Source of the DNA: JABMQB01 sp964575025
GTDB lineage: Bacteria; Bacteroidota; Bacteroidia; Bacteroidales; Prolixibacteraceae
Assembly: GCA_964575025.1 (NCBI GenBank)
Contig: CAZNPV010000012.1
Span: forward strand, 1 to 64,000
Direction of reading: 5' to 3'
DNA length: 64,000 nt
Of this stretch, positions 39,178-48,857 are shown one piece after another. The first letter of the stretch is position 1; each line of letters starts with the position of its first letter. The notes below the pieces were generated by a model that did no database searches, was not told the origin of the DNA, and saw nothing but the letters and a program-made list of their open reading frames with translations. A program made the position numbers and the translations under genes.

Positions 39178-41508
39178 ATGCACAAAAATCTGGTCATTGT
39201 CGAATCACCTGCAAAGGCAAAAACCATTGAAAGATTTCTCGGAAAAGGATTTTTGGTAAAGTCAAGCATGGGGCATATCAGGGATTTGGAAAAAAAAGAT
39301 TTTGGCATTGATATTCAAAACAATTTTAAACCCAAATACGTTATTTCCCCCGACAAAAGGAAAATTGTTACCGATCTGAAAAAGCTGGCAAAAGAAGCTG
39401 AAATAGTGTGGTTAGCTTCAGATGAAGACCGCGAAGGAGAAGCGATTGCCTGGCATTTAAAGGAAGTTCTACAGCTTGATCCGGAAAAGACAAAACGCAT
39501 TGTATTTCACGAAATTACAGAAGAAGCGATCCGGCATGCCATAAAAAACCCCAGGGATCTTGATCAAAACCTGGTAAACGCACAGCAGGCACGGCGTATA
39601 CTCGACCGGATCGTTGGATTTGAAGTCAGTCCGGTACTCTGGAAAAAAGTAAAACCGGCTCTTTCGGCGGGAAGAGTGCAGTCTGTGGCCGTACGGCTGA
39701 TTGTTGAACGCGAAAGGGAAATAATAGATTTTACAGCGGTTTCCTCTTACCGGGTAAGTGCTGTTTTCGTGGTTAAAGACGAACACGGGAAAGCCTCGGA
39801 ATTGAAAGCAGAGTTACCTAAACGGTTTAAAACCAAGGAAGAAGCAGCAGCTTTTCTGGAAAAATGCAAAAACGCGGAATTTACGGTTTCAGATATCGTT
39901 AAAAAACCAGGAAAACGGTCGCCGGCACCTCCCTTCACCACTTCAACGCTTCAACAGGAAGCCAGCCGGAAACTGGGATTTTCAGTATCACAGACCATGG
40001 CCGTAGCCCAGCGTTTGTATGAAGCCGGGAAAATTACCTATATGCGTACCGATTCGGTCAATCTTTCCAACCTCGCTATCAATACAGCAAAAAAGAAAAT
40101 TACGGAATGGCTGGGTGAAAAATATGCAAAACCCAGAAAATTTAAAACCAAATCGAAAAGTGCCCAGGAAGCCCATGAAGCCATCCGGCCAACGTATCTC
40201 AACCAGGAATCAACGGACGGAACGTCTTCAGAAAGAAAGTTATATGACCTGATCTGGAAACGCACCATTGCTTCGCAAATGCAGGAGGCCATTCTTGAAC
40301 GCACAACGGTCACCATCGATGTCACTACCGTTTCTGAACAGTTTCAGGCTTCCGGCGAGGTGCTTATTTTTGACGGATTCCTGAAAGTATACAGGGAAAG
40401 TACAGATGATGAAAACAGAAACAACTCCGGAAAAGGAGAGGATCTGCTTCCCCCCATCAGAGTTGGCAACACACTGGATGTTTCCGGGATCGAAGCAGCC
40501 GAGAAGTATACACAAAAACCGCCACGTTATACCGAAGCCTCCCTGGTTAAAAGATTGGAGGAACTGGGAATCGGAAGACCCTCTACCTATGCCCCGACCA
40601 TCACCACCATCCAGAACAGGGGATATATCGTTAAGGAAGACAGACCAGGTAGCCAAAGAAAATATACCGTCCTTACCCTCCATAAAAAAGAAATTACAGA
40701 ACAGGAAAAAACTGAAATTACAGGAGCTGAAAAAGGGAAATTGTTTCCAACAGATATCGGGATGGTTGTAAATGATTTTCTTATTAAGTACTTCCAACGA
40801 ATAATGGACTATCATTTCACAGCCAAAGTCGAAAAAGAGTTTGATGACATTGCCATTGGAAAACAGGAATGGGATAAGATGATCAGCAATTTTTACCAGC
40901 CGTTTCATCAAAAGGTCAGATCTACGCTTGAAAACTCAGAACGTTCAAAGGGAGAACGGATCCTGGGTGTGGATCCTGAATCGGGAGATCAGGTTTCTGT
41001 AAAAATTGGCCGGTACGGGCCTATAGCCCAGATGGGTGAAACAACCAATTCAGACAATAAGAAACCCCGCTTCGCAAGCTTACAACCTGGACAACATCTG
41101 GAAACCATAACCCTGGAAGAGGCCCTGGAACTGTTTAAATTACCCCGGGAACTCGGAGACTTTGAAAATAAAAATGTGAGTGTGGGTATTGGCCGCTTCG
41201 GCCCCTATATAAAACACAATAATAAGTTTGTATCCCTGGCAAAAGACGATGACCCCCTGACCATAACCCTTCCCAGGGCAATTGAATTAATTGAACTGAA
41301 ACGGGAAAAAGAAAGAAAAGCCGTCATCAGAACTTTTGAAAAGGAACCGGAACTAAAAATCCTGCAGGGCAGATGGGGTCCTTATATCTCCTACAAAAAG
41401 AAGAATTACAAAATTCCCAAAAGCAAAGATCCTGAGAAACTAAATCTTACGGAGTGTATGGAACTAATTGAGCACACTCCTAAAACAAAAAAAAGGAAAA
41501 AGAAATAA
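39178..41508 (+). CDS. topA: DNA topoisomerase I
   Basis: A 776-residue type IA topoisomerase that relaxes negative supercoils. The N-terminal TOPRIM domain starts LVIVESPAKAKTIERFLG and has the acidic motif ASDEDREGEAIAWHL near residue 85. The catalytic tyrosine is Tyr288 in ITYMRTDS. The C-terminal part has no zinc ribbons; instead it carries glycine-rich repeats of the IGRYGP/IGRFGPYI/GRWGPYI type (Toprim C-terminal repeats) and a lysine-rich tail. The ATG at 39178 is preferred over the in-frame one at 39115 because a -7 box lies between them and homologues start with this sequence. Its terminator T run overlaps the promoter of the next gene, which leads into the T9SS cluster. Confidence 0.96.
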   Translation: MHKNLVIVESPAKAKTIERFLGKGFLVKSSMGHIRDLEKKDFGIDIQNNFKPKYVISPDKRKIVTDLKKLAKEAEIVWLASDEDREGEAIAWHLKEVLQLDPEKTKRIVFHEITEEAIRHAIKNPRDLDQNLVNAQQARRILDRIVGFEVSPVLWKKVKPALSAGRVQSVAVRLIVEREREIIDFTAVSSYRVSAVFVVKDEHGKASELKAELPKRFKTKEEAAAFLEKCKNAEFTVSDIVKKPGKRSPAPPFTTSTLQQEASRKLGFSVSQTMAVAQRLYEAGKITYMRTDSVNLSNLAINTAKKKITEWLGEKYAKPRKFKTKSKSAQEAHEAIRPTYLNQESTDGTSSERKLYDLIWKRTIASQMQEAILERTTVTIDVTTVSEQFQASGEVLIFDGFLKVYRESTDDENRNNSGKGEDLLPPIRVGNTLDVSGIEAAEKYTQKPPRYTEASLVKRLEELGIGRPSTYAPTITTIQNRGYIVKEDRPGSQRKYTVLTLHKKEITEQEKTEITGAEKGKLFPTDIGMVVNDFLIKYFQRIMDYHFTAKVEKEFDDIAIGKQEWDKMISNFYQPFHQKVRSTLENSERSKGERILGVDPESGDQVSVKIGRYGPIAQMGETTNSDNKKPRFASLQPGQHLETITLEEALELFKLPRELGDFENKNVSVGIGRFGPYIKHNNKFVSLAKDDDPLTITLPRAIELIELKREKERKAVIRTFEKEPELKILQGRWGPYISYKKKNYKIPKSKDPEKLNLTECMELIEHTPKTKKRKKK

Positions 41509-41512
41509 CCGG

Positions 41513-41549
41513 ATAAAGGCAGATAATTCAATATTTGCCTTTATTTTTG
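41513..41549 (+). terminator. topA terminator overlapping the next promoter
   Basis: ATAAAGGCA (41513-41521) pairs with TGCCTTTAT (41536-41544), followed by TTTT. The same T run forms the exact -7 box TATTTTTG (41542-41549) that lies 15 bases before the ATG of the ureohydrolase-like gene. One stretch thus appears to end one transcript and start the next. Confidence 0.65.
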
Positions 41550-41564
41550 TTGTAAATTTTACTG

Positions 41565-42728
41565 ATGGATATCCGTTATTATTTCAAACCGGTTCAATTT
41601 CTTAAGATTCAGGATGGAATATACCTTAAGAATAAAAGTTCCCTGGGATATACAATAGAAAAAAACACATCCCTGCTAACGTCTGAGAACCTGGATACCT
41701 TCCAGGTTGCTATAATCGGCATTCCTGATGATACAAACACCGTAAACAAAGGATGTTCTCATGCTCCGGACAGAATCAGGGATTTCCTGTATTCCCTTTC
41801 AAATACTGATCTGAAATTAAAAATTGTTGATCTCGGAAACCTGAAAAAGGGCATAAAACAGGGGGATCTTTATTATGCAATAAGAGATGTGGTGGATTAT
41901 TTAAATGATGTAAAGGTAACAGCTCTAATTTTGGGAGGAGGACAGGATACCGGACTTGGCGTTGCCCGGGCTTTTAAACAGGAAAGGTACTTTCAGATGA
42001 GTACCATTGATTCGAAAATTGATATTAAATCAGGAAGGGAGAAGTACAGTTCATCCAATTATATTTCAAGGATTTTACGGGAATCACCCGGAATTTTTCA
42101 TATGAATTTTATTGGGTACCAATCCTACTTTGTCTCTTCAGAAGTCTTAAAGAAAGTCAGGCTTCATCAGTTTGAAACGATCCGACTCGGTAAGCTCAGA
42201 GAAGATATTTCCAGGGCAGAACCTTTGCTGCGTGACAGCCATTTTGTAAGTTTTGATATCGGTTCCATAAGGATTCAGGATGCCCCCGGATATACGAACG
42301 GCTCACCCAACGGACTGTATAGCGAAGAAGCCTGCGAGATTTCAAAATATGCAGGTTACAGCAATACCCTCAGAGTTTTCGGACTTTTTGAAGTGAATCC
42401 ACAAAAAGATACCAGGAACATAACTTCCATGCTGGCAGCCCAGATTATCTGGTATTTCCTGGAAGGATTTACACACCGGATCCATGCAGAACCAGAAAAA
42501 AATAAAACGGATTTTATACAATACAATGTTGAGACAGATGATGCAGGCTCTGCACTGATTTTTTATCAGCATATGCCTACCAACCGATGGTGGATGAAAC
42601 TGGAAGGGTTAGATAAACAAAGCATGTTGGTGTCATGCACAGAGGAGGATTACAAGCTGGCAGCAAAAAAGGAAATTCCTCCTAAATGGCTTATGTTCAT
42701 CCGAAAAATTGATCGGTTGTCAAAATAA
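41565..42728 (+). CDS. Degenerate ureohydrolase (arginase/agmatinase/formimidoylglutamase fold), predicted inactive
   Basis: A 387-residue member of the arginase/agmatinase/HutG superfamily. The fold is recognisable (IIGIPDDTNTVNKGCSHAPDRIRDFLY, LILGGGQDTGLG, HFVSFDIGSI), but half of the six usual manganese ligands are lost. The GGGHD histidine is Gln127, the middle His of DAHxD is Lys151 (segment DSKID, Asp149 and Asp153 kept), and the second Asp of SxDxD is Gly233 (SFDIGS, Asp231 kept). Catalysis by the standard mechanism is therefore unlikely. It stands between topA and the T9SS genes. Similar proteins are often found next to gldK in Bacteroidota, which suggests a structural role linked to T9SS or gliding. 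That role is an inference. Confidence 0.8.
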   Translation: MDIRYYFKPVQFLKIQDGIYLKNKSSLGYTIEKNTSLLTSENLDTFQVAIIGIPDDTNTVNKGCSHAPDRIRDFLYSLSNTDLKLKIVDLGNLKKGIKQGDLYYAIRDVVDYLNDVKVTALILGGGQDTGLGVARAFKQERYFQMSTIDSKIDIKSGREKYSSSNYISRILRESPGIFHMNFIGYQSYFVSSEVLKKVRLHQFETIRLGKLREDISRAEPLLRDSHFVSFDIGSIRIQDAPGYTNGSPNGLYSEEACEISKYAGYSNTLRVFGLFEVNPQKDTRNITSMLAAQIIWYFLEGFTHRIHAEPEKNKTDFIQYNVETDDAGSALIFYQHMPTNRWWMKLEGLDKQSMLVSCTEEDYKLAAKKEIPPKWLMFIRKIDRLSK

Positions 42729-42742
42729 TAGAAAACAACGTG

Positions 42743-42793
42743 CGTTCTTTGCATATCCATATAAAGGCAGTTTGTATGGAAACGCTTTTTTTC
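42743..42793 (+). terminator. Probable terminator after the ureohydrolase-like gene
   Basis: GCGTT (42743-42747) pairs with AACGC (42782-42786), and TCCATA (42757-42762) with TATGGA (42776-42781), with a bulge between the two helices. Seven T follow (42787-42793). It would separate the ureohydrolase-like transcript from the T9SS genes. Confidence 0.55.
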
Positions 42794-42846
42794 CTTTCTT
42801 TATGAGGCCATGATAAAAGCGGATTTATAATGCAGCAGGATTAGGT

Positions 42847-43794
42847 ATGAAAAAGTTTATTTCTTTTTTATTTTTTGTAAATATATTTAATTTCGCAGTT
42901 GTTGCGCAGCAGGATCCGCAATTTACAAACAATGCGTTTTATAAGCTTGGAATAAATCCCGGATTTGCCGGAAGTACCGATGCGATCAGTGGGATTATCA
43001 TGAATCGTTATCAATGGGATGGTTTTGAAGGAGCACCCAAAACACTGGTGTTTAGTGCTGAAGGAGCAATTGATCTGTTTGGACAACCCGGGGGGATTGG
43101 ATTAAATGTTGTCAGCGACGAATTGGGTTTTGAAGAAAACACGTGGGTTAACCTTATTTATGCGTACAAAGCTACCTTCAATAAAGGGACCCTCGGAATA
43201 GGAATATCGGGAGGTTTTTTTAATAAAAGCATCAATGGGGAATGGTATATTCCTGAATTTGAAGGGATCTATATTCAGCCCAATTCCGATCCCGGGATTC
43301 CCCAGAATGAGGTAAGTCAGTTGGCTTTTGATATCGGTCTGGGATTGTATTTGAAAACCAACAATTATTTCGTGGGAGCCTCGGTAACCCATTTAAACCA
43401 GGCTTCCATTTTGTTTGATGGCGAAGCAAGTACCTATCTTACAAGACATTATTATTTGTCTGGCGGGTACAATATTAAACTGTCTGATCCGTTATTTGAA
43501 TTGCGGCCGTTTGTGCTGTTTAAAACAGACTTAGCAAGCTGGCAGGTTGATATGAATGTGAACCTGGTGTATAACGACCGTTTTTGGGGAGGATTAAATT
43601 ACCGTTATCAGGATGCCGTTTCCCTTATAATGGGAGCTGAACTGATCAACGGATTGATTTTTGGATATGCTTTTGACCTTACTACATCCGCATTGGGAAG
43701 GTATGGATATGGATCACATGAAATATTTGTAGGATATTCATTTGAACTTGAAAAAAACAGAACAAAAAAATATAAGAGTATACGATATTTATAA
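42847..43794 (+). CDS. PorP/SprF family T9SS outer-membrane protein
   Basis: A 315-residue outer-membrane beta-barrel protein with a signal peptide (ISFLFFVNIFNFAVVAQQ). The mature N-terminus QDPQFTNNAFYKLGINPGFAGSTDAISGI is the hallmark of the PorP/SprF family, and the end FVGYSFELEKNRTKKYKSIRYL fits the last barrel strand. PorP/SprF proteins bind PorE-type or SprB-type partners and help export or anchor T9SS substrates. The gene lies 113 bases upstream of gldK in the same direction, the conserved position in Bacteroidota T9SS loci. It may therefore be transcribed with gldKLMN. Confidence 0.93.
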   Translation: MKKFISFLFFVNIFNFAVVAQQDPQFTNNAFYKLGINPGFAGSTDAISGIIMNRYQWDGFEGAPKTLVFSAEGAIDLFGQPGGIGLNVVSDELGFEENTWVNLIYAYKATFNKGTLGIGISGGFFNKSINGEWYIPEFEGIYIQPNSDPGIPQNEVSQLAFDIGLGLYLKTNNYFVGASVTHLNQASILFDGEASTYLTRHYYLSGGYNIKLSDPLFELRPFVLFKTDLASWQVDMNVNLVYNDRFWGGLNYRYQDAVSLIMGAELINGLIFGYAFDLTTSALGRYGYGSHEIFVGYSFELEKNRTKKYKSIRYL

Positions 43795-43907
43795 AGAATA
43801 CAGTGCGTTAATTCATTGTTATGAAACGAGCATGAGAAAATTTAAACACATATGAACATCAAGCGAGTTACATCGAATACCTTATAAAAACAAGCAATAT
43901 TAATGAG

Positions 43908-45245
43908 ATGAAAAAGATACTTTTAATTGGATTGGGATTTTTAACCGCCTTTGGGTTCACCGGGTGCAATAAATCAGGAAACGGAGAACTGATAGGTGTT
44001 CAGAACCGGGGCCGGTGGAAAGAACCATCACCCTATGGAATGGTTCATATCCGAAGGGGAAGTGTGAATATTGGTCCCAACGATGAAGATCCGGCCATGA
44101 TGGGAACCCCTGTCAGAACATACTCCGTTAATGCTTTCTGGATGGACGATACTGAAATCACCAATAACGAATACCGGCAGTTTGTATACTGGACACGAGA
44201 TAAGATTGCACGTGAACTCCTGGGGGAACAATTCCCGGAATTTCTGATTACTGAAGACCGTGATGGAAATCCAATTGATCCCCCGGAAATTAACTGGGAT
44301 GAACCTATTTACTGGGATGATCCCGATTATGTCATGGCAATGGAAGAGCTTTTTATTCCTGAAAATGAACGGTTCTTCGGAAGAAGGGAAGTTGACCCGA
44401 GAAAATTATTCTTTGACTACTGGTGGATTGATTACCAGCAGGCAGCCAGAAGAGCCAATGCCTATAATTACGAAACCCAACAATACGATGGATCGGTAGT
44501 TGATTTAAACGGAGATCAACAACCGATTCAAAACAGATCATCGTTTATCTTTAACGACCGGGTAAATGTGTATCCTGACACATTGGTATGGATCCGGGAT
44601 TTTACTTACTCCTATAATGAGCCCTGGGCTTCACGCTACTTCTGGCATCCCGGTTTTGACGACTATCCGGTAGTCGGAATAACCTGGAAACAAGCCAAAG
44701 CTTTCTGCAACTGGAGGACGAAAATCCAGACCGATTTTCTTGTGGATAAGGAAGAACCGGCACTAATGGAATACCGCCTGCCTACGGAGGTTGAGTGGGA
44801 ATACGCTTCCCGGGGAGGAAGGCTCATGACCATGTATCCCTGGGGAAACTATTATACCCGGGACGATCAGGGAGTTTTTTATGCCAATTTTAAACCGTTG
44901 AGAGGAAATTATGTGGAGGATGGAGGAATAGCCACCATGAAAGTCGGAAGCTATGCTCCCAATGATTTTGGATTGTATGATATGGCCGGAAATGTGGCCG
45001 AATGGACCAATGATGCTTACGATGAATCGGGCTATATGTATTACAACGAACTGAATCCTTCCTTTGAATACAATGCCTTGCCTGATGACCCGCCCGTTAT
45101 GAAACGCAAAGTAATACGGGGTGGCTCATGGAAAGATATCAGTTACTTCATTCGTACATCCTCAAGAAGTTTCGAATATCAGGATACCACAAAATCCTAC
45201 ATTGGATTTCGTTGTGTACGAACAACCCTTGGAGAAGATTTTTAG
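43908..45245 (+). CDS. gldK: GldK/PorK T9SS ring lipoprotein
   Basis: A 445-residue lipoprotein; the lipobox gives Cys20 (GFTGC). Most of the protein is a formylglycine-generating-enzyme (SUMF1) fold without evidence for enzyme activity: FWMDDTEITNNEYRQFVYW, RLPTEVEWEYASRGG, GLYDMAGNVAEWTNDAY, KVIRGGSWKD, SYIGFRCVRTT. In the T9SS, GldK/PorK forms a large periplasmic ring with GldN/PorN under the outer membrane. gldL follows after 21 bases, then gldM after 19 and gldN after 2, a single operon. A close paralogue is found downstream of gldN (48858-50204). Confidence 0.95.
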   Translation: MKKILLIGLGFLTAFGFTGCNKSGNGELIGVQNRGRWKEPSPYGMVHIRRGSVNIGPNDEDPAMMGTPVRTYSVNAFWMDDTEITNNEYRQFVYWTRDKIARELLGEQFPEFLITEDRDGNPIDPPEINWDEPIYWDDPDYVMAMEELFIPENERFFGRREVDPRKLFFDYWWIDYQQAARRANAYNYETQQYDGSVVDLNGDQQPIQNRSSFIFNDRVNVYPDTLVWIRDFTYSYNEPWASRYFWHPGFDDYPVVGITWKQAKAFCNWRTKIQTDFLVDKEEPALMEYRLPTEVEWEYASRGGRLMTMYPWGNYYTRDDQGVFYANFKPLRGNYVEDGGIATMKVGSYAPNDFGLYDMAGNVAEWTNDAYDESGYMYYNELNPSFEYNALPDDPPVMKRKVIRGGSWKDISYFIRTSSRSFEYQDTTKSYIGFRCVRTTLGEDF

Positions 45246-45266
45246 CCTTACTTAAAACAGATTATT

Positions 45267-46247
45267 ATGAACTTTGGAGAAATTGTCAGAACAAAACGCT
45301 GGAAAACCTTTATGGGCTATGTGTATGGCTGGGGTGCCTCAGTTGTCATGATCGGAGCCCTGTTTAAACTTGAACACTTTGCCTATTCCGGCTATATACT
45401 GGGTGCTGGGTTAATTACGGAGGCTATCATCTTTTTCCTCTCAGCCTTTGAGCCTCCGCTCGAAATGCCTGACTGGAGCAGGGTTTATCCTGAATTAAGG
45501 GAAGACTATGAAAATCTGGATTTTAACGAACTTAGAACGGCAAAACCAGGAAGATCAGGAAGACTCGATGACCTGATCAACAGTGCAGAAATTTCTCCTG
45601 AACTGATTGCCAAAGTAACCAAAGGGTTAAACGACCTGAGTAACACAGCCCGGAATATCAGTGATATATCCACGGCTACCCTGGCAACCGACCAGTACGT
45701 CAGAAACCTCGGATCAGCGACTGATTCCATGGGAAAACTGGCTCAGATCAATACCCATGCCCAGGACTCGATCACCCGTTCTGTAGAGGGATTGGTGAAT
45801 TCATATAACAAAACAGCGGAACAACTTTCAGGGGTAGGGGCCGGTTTTATATCCAAACTGAACCAAACAGGCGATGACCTGAACCATAAGATTGCACAAT
45901 CAGGAGAGTTACTGGCAAATACCTACCAGGAATCTGCAAAATCATTAACATCCAATTTACAGGATATAGGCCGGAATTCCAGGCAATATACTACCAGCCT
46001 TGAAGCACTGAATAAAAACATCGAGGCGCTAAATAACAGTTATGTATCGCAGATACAGCATACGGACGACCAGTTTAAAGCGACCCGAAAGTTCAGTTCC
46101 GATATTCAGACAATGAATACTATATTGGCTTCATCGATTGATGAATTAAAGAAGTATAAAGAAAATGCTGAACAGTTAAATAAACACCTGGAAGCACTGA
46201 ATTCCATTTATGGAGGAATGCTAGGTGCTATGAATTATAAAAAATAA
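45267..46247 (+). CDS. gldL: GldL T9SS motor protein
   Basis: A 326-residue inner-membrane protein with two close N-terminal membrane helices (residues ~14-34 and ~40-62: GYVYGWGASVVMIGALFKLEHFAYSGYILGAGLITEAIIFFLSAFEPP). These contain the glutamates that GldL/PorL needs as a proton-driven stator. A long cytoplasmic part follows, rich in Asn, Ser and Gln and mostly coiled coil (about residues 110-320). GldL and GldM form the motor powering the T9SS and gliding. The C-terminus is longer than in some Bacteroidales PorL proteins. Operon position between gldK and gldM is canonical. Confidence 0.95.
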   Translation: MNFGEIVRTKRWKTFMGYVYGWGASVVMIGALFKLEHFAYSGYILGAGLITEAIIFFLSAFEPPLEMPDWSRVYPELREDYENLDFNELRTAKPGRSGRLDDLINSAEISPELIAKVTKGLNDLSNTARNISDISTATLATDQYVRNLGSATDSMGKLAQINTHAQDSITRSVEGLVNSYNKTAEQLSGVGAGFISKLNQTGDDLNHKIAQSGELLANTYQESAKSLTSNLQDIGRNSRQYTTSLEALNKNIEALNNSYVSQIQHTDDQFKATRKFSSDIQTMNTILASSIDELKKYKENAEQLNKHLEALNSIYGGMLGAMNYKK

Positions 46248-46266
46248 TACCTAAGGAAGTTCAGAT

Positions 46267-47889
46267 ATGGGTGCTGCTAAAAATTGTCCGGAAACACCGC
46301 GGCAAAAAATGATAAACATGATGTACATCGTCCTCACGGCCATGTTGGCATTAAACGTGGCTGCCGAGGTATTGGAAGCTTTCAGGGTGGTTGATTTCAG
46401 CCTGACCCAGACCATAAAAACGGTGAACATGAAAAATGAACAGGTGTACAGCTCTTTTGAACAGGCCTATGCTGAAAATGCCACAAAAGTGGAGGAATGG
46501 AAAAATAAAGCGGACCAGGTCAGAGAAAAAACCGATAGCATTATAACACGCATATGGAACCTGAAAGAAGAATTGATATTCTACTCCGGAGCAAAAATTA
46601 TCGAAAGTACGGAGGACCTCAGGACCGACGATTTCTATTTTGTAAACCCCGTAAACCCCAAGGGAGACACCATACGGATCAAAAAAGAGGATGACCTGAA
46701 TGCTCCCTCGGAGATGATGATCAGACAAAACAGGGCTGAAGAATTAAAGAACGATATCATCCGGCATAAAGAATTTCTGGCTGGGATGATTGATGAAAAC
46801 GATGTGGAGTTGAGAGAAACAATTCTTCAGGAACTGGATACATCCGACCCTCCGGTGAAAGTTCGTCAAGGCGGTGAACGGGTATCCTGGGAGGTACAGC
46901 ATTTTGACAGCAAACCATTGATTGCTGTCATCACCCTTCTTTCAAAGCTTCAGATTGATATTGAGAATGCAGAATCCCATGTGATTAACTACCTGTACGC
47001 ACAAATTGACGCCGGATCGTTCAAATTTAACAGCCTTGGAGCACAGGTTATTGCCGAATCAAAAATAGTTCTCCAGGGCGATGAATTCGTAGCCCATGTA
47101 TTTCTGGCAGCGGAAGATACAACCCAGAGTCCGGAGATCCTCGTTAACGGGCGTCCCCTGACCATCGTTGACGGAAAAGGCATTTACAGAGTAAAAGCAA
47201 CCAGACCCGGGACCTTCCGATGGAGCGGAGTCATCAAATACCGTACTCCCCAGGGCATCTTCAGGGATTACCCCTTTCAGCATGAATACCAGGTTACAGA
47301 ACCCAGCTTCACAGTGGCTGCAGAAAAAATGAATGTCTTCTTCCTGGGAGTCGATAACCCGATCACGGTGAATGTGGGAAGTGTACCCAAAGAAAACATC
47401 CGCGCTAACATGACGAACGGCAGGATTATAGAACGGAACAACAATCTGTATGTGCAACCGGAATCCGAAGACCTCCAGGGAAGAAAAACTGCGATTTCCC
47501 TATATGCTACCATTGGCGGAGAAGAACGGTTTATGGGCACCACCAACTGGCGAGTGAAAAGTGTACCTGATCCGGAAGCCCAGATTGCAGGTAAATCCGG
47601 TGGAAATATAACAAAATCCAGGCTTCTGGTTGAAGATGGTGTAGCTGCTGTCCTGGAAGATTTCGACTTCGATTTCCAATATACCGTAACCCAGTTTGAT
47701 CTTTGGATTCAGGATGCCGAAGGGTATACTTCAAATTTTACATCCACATCAAACCGGTTTACACAGGAACAGATAGACCAGTTTTCACAGTTAATCCCGG
47801 GAAGTATTATATTAATTGAAAACATAAAAGCCAGAGGAACCGATAACTCCATACGTGACCTGAACGCTATAAGTTTTAAAATACAATAA
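46267..47889 (+). CDS. gldM: GldM T9SS motor/periplasmic shaft protein
   Basis: A 540-residue protein with one N-terminal membrane helix (MINMMYIVLTAMLALNVAAEVLEAF) preceded by the conserved PRQKMIN cytoplasmic segment. The periplasmic part comprises the helical D1 and beta-rich D2-D4 domains of GldM/PorM (e.g. VAAEKMNVFFLGVDNPITVNV), which form a shaft linking the GldL motor to the GldK/GldN ring. The spacing to gldN is two bases, so translation is probably coupled. Length and position are normal. Confidence 0.95.
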   Translation: MGAAKNCPETPRQKMINMMYIVLTAMLALNVAAEVLEAFRVVDFSLTQTIKTVNMKNEQVYSSFEQAYAENATKVEEWKNKADQVREKTDSIITRIWNLKEELIFYSGAKIIESTEDLRTDDFYFVNPVNPKGDTIRIKKEDDLNAPSEMMIRQNRAEELKNDIIRHKEFLAGMIDENDVELRETILQELDTSDPPVKVRQGGERVSWEVQHFDSKPLIAVITLLSKLQIDIENAESHVINYLYAQIDAGSFKFNSLGAQVIAESKIVLQGDEFVAHVFLAAEDTTQSPEILVNGRPLTIVDGKGIYRVKATRPGTFRWSGVIKYRTPQGIFRDYPFQHEYQVTEPSFTVAAEKMNVFFLGVDNPITVNVGSVPKENIRANMTNGRIIERNNNLYVQPESEDLQGRKTAISLYATIGGEERFMGTTNWRVKSVPDPEAQIAGKSGGNITKSRLLVEDGVAAVLEDFDFDFQYTVTQFDLWIQDAEGYTSNFTSTSNRFTQEQIDQFSQLIPGSIILIENIKARGTDNSIRDLNAISFKIQ

Positions 47890-47891
47890 CG

Positions 47892-48743
47892 ATGAAAAAA
47901 ATAATTATCCTATTCAGTGTATTGGCCATGGTTTTCATCATGGCTGCAGAAAGAGGAAATGCACAAATTGTCAACGGTGCATTCAAAAAGCAGGATGTTT
48001 ACCAGCGTAAACCCATGATGTTGCCTTCCGTAAGGGAAGCAGACGTTTTCTGGTCGAAAATGGTCTGGCGGATAATCGACCTGAGGGAAAAAATTAACCA
48101 GATCCTGTATTATCCTACCACAGAAATCGAAAACCGGAAAAACCTTGTATCCCTGTTATTGGAAGGCATTGATTCTGAGATAATTACAGCCTATGATGCA
48201 CGGTTTGACGATGATTTTAAACTTCCGATAACAATAGAAGAAATCAAAACACAATTCGGGGCCGAATCACGTACGGAAAGAGTTCAGGATTTCGAAACAG
48301 GAGAAACCGTGGAACGCGTCGTCGAAGGGGAAGTACGGACTGACGAAGTAAAGCGTTTAATGATCAAGGAAGAGTGGTACTTCGATAAACAAAATTCCAA
48401 ATTAGATGTGCGGATTATTGGAATCTGTCCCATAAGAGAATATGTCAGAGAAGACGATCCCACAGGCCAGATTCAGCGAACACAGCTGTTTTGGGTTTAC
48501 TACCCCGAAATAAGGGAACTCCTGTTAACCCATGAAGTGTTTAACCCGTACAATGACGCCCAGAGAATGACTTTTGATGACCTGTTCGTGAAAAGATATT
48601 TTAACAGCTATATAACGAAAGAATCCAACCGGTTCAATAACCGGGCTATATCACAGTATCTTACCGGAAAAGAAGCGATGTATGAGTCCCGTCGTATCGA
48701 ACAGGAAATATTTGACTTTGAACAGGACCTCTGGGAATATTAG
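47892..48743 (+). CDS. gldN: GldN/PorN T9SS ring protein
   Basis: A 283-residue exported protein with a signal peptide (IIILFSVLAMVFIMAAERGNAQ). The family region is recognised by ADVFWSKMVWRIIDLREKINQILYYPTTE near the N-terminus and by VKRLMIKEEWYFDKQNSKLDVRIIGICPI and LFWVYYPEIRELLLTHEVFNPYNDAQRMTFDDLFVKRYFNSYI. GldN/PorN binds GldK to form the periplasmic ring. It ends the gldKLMN operon; a strong terminator follows 18 bases downstream. Confidence 0.95.
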   Translation: MKKIIILFSVLAMVFIMAAERGNAQIVNGAFKKQDVYQRKPMMLPSVREADVFWSKMVWRIIDLREKINQILYYPTTEIENRKNLVSLLLEGIDSEIITAYDARFDDDFKLPITIEEIKTQFGAESRTERVQDFETGETVERVVEGEVRTDEVKRLMIKEEWYFDKQNSKLDVRIIGICPIREYVREDDPTGQIQRTQLFWVYYPEIRELLLTHEVFNPYNDAQRMTFDDLFVKRYFNSYITKESNRFNNRAISQYLTGKEAMYESRRIEQEIFDFEQDLWEY

Positions 48744-48761
48744 AAACTAAAGATACATTGG

Positions 48762-48792
48762 GGCCTTATGGAGTTACTCATAAGGCCTTTTT
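48762..48792 (+). terminator. Intrinsic terminator of the gldKLMN operon
   Basis: GGCCTTATG (48762-48770) pairs perfectly with CATAAGGCC (48779-48787), and five T follow. It separates gldKLMN from the second gldK-like gene. Confidence 0.85.
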
Positions 48793-48857
48793 ATTCCCAG
48801 GATAAGATAACTGGAATCCTGTTTTTTCTCAGTAATCAGAAGTGATAATCAGTCATA

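Noticed and set aside
40240..40911. Minus-strand open frame of 223 codons inside topA
   Set aside because: Antisense to the conserved topoisomerase core; composition is that of a shadow frame.
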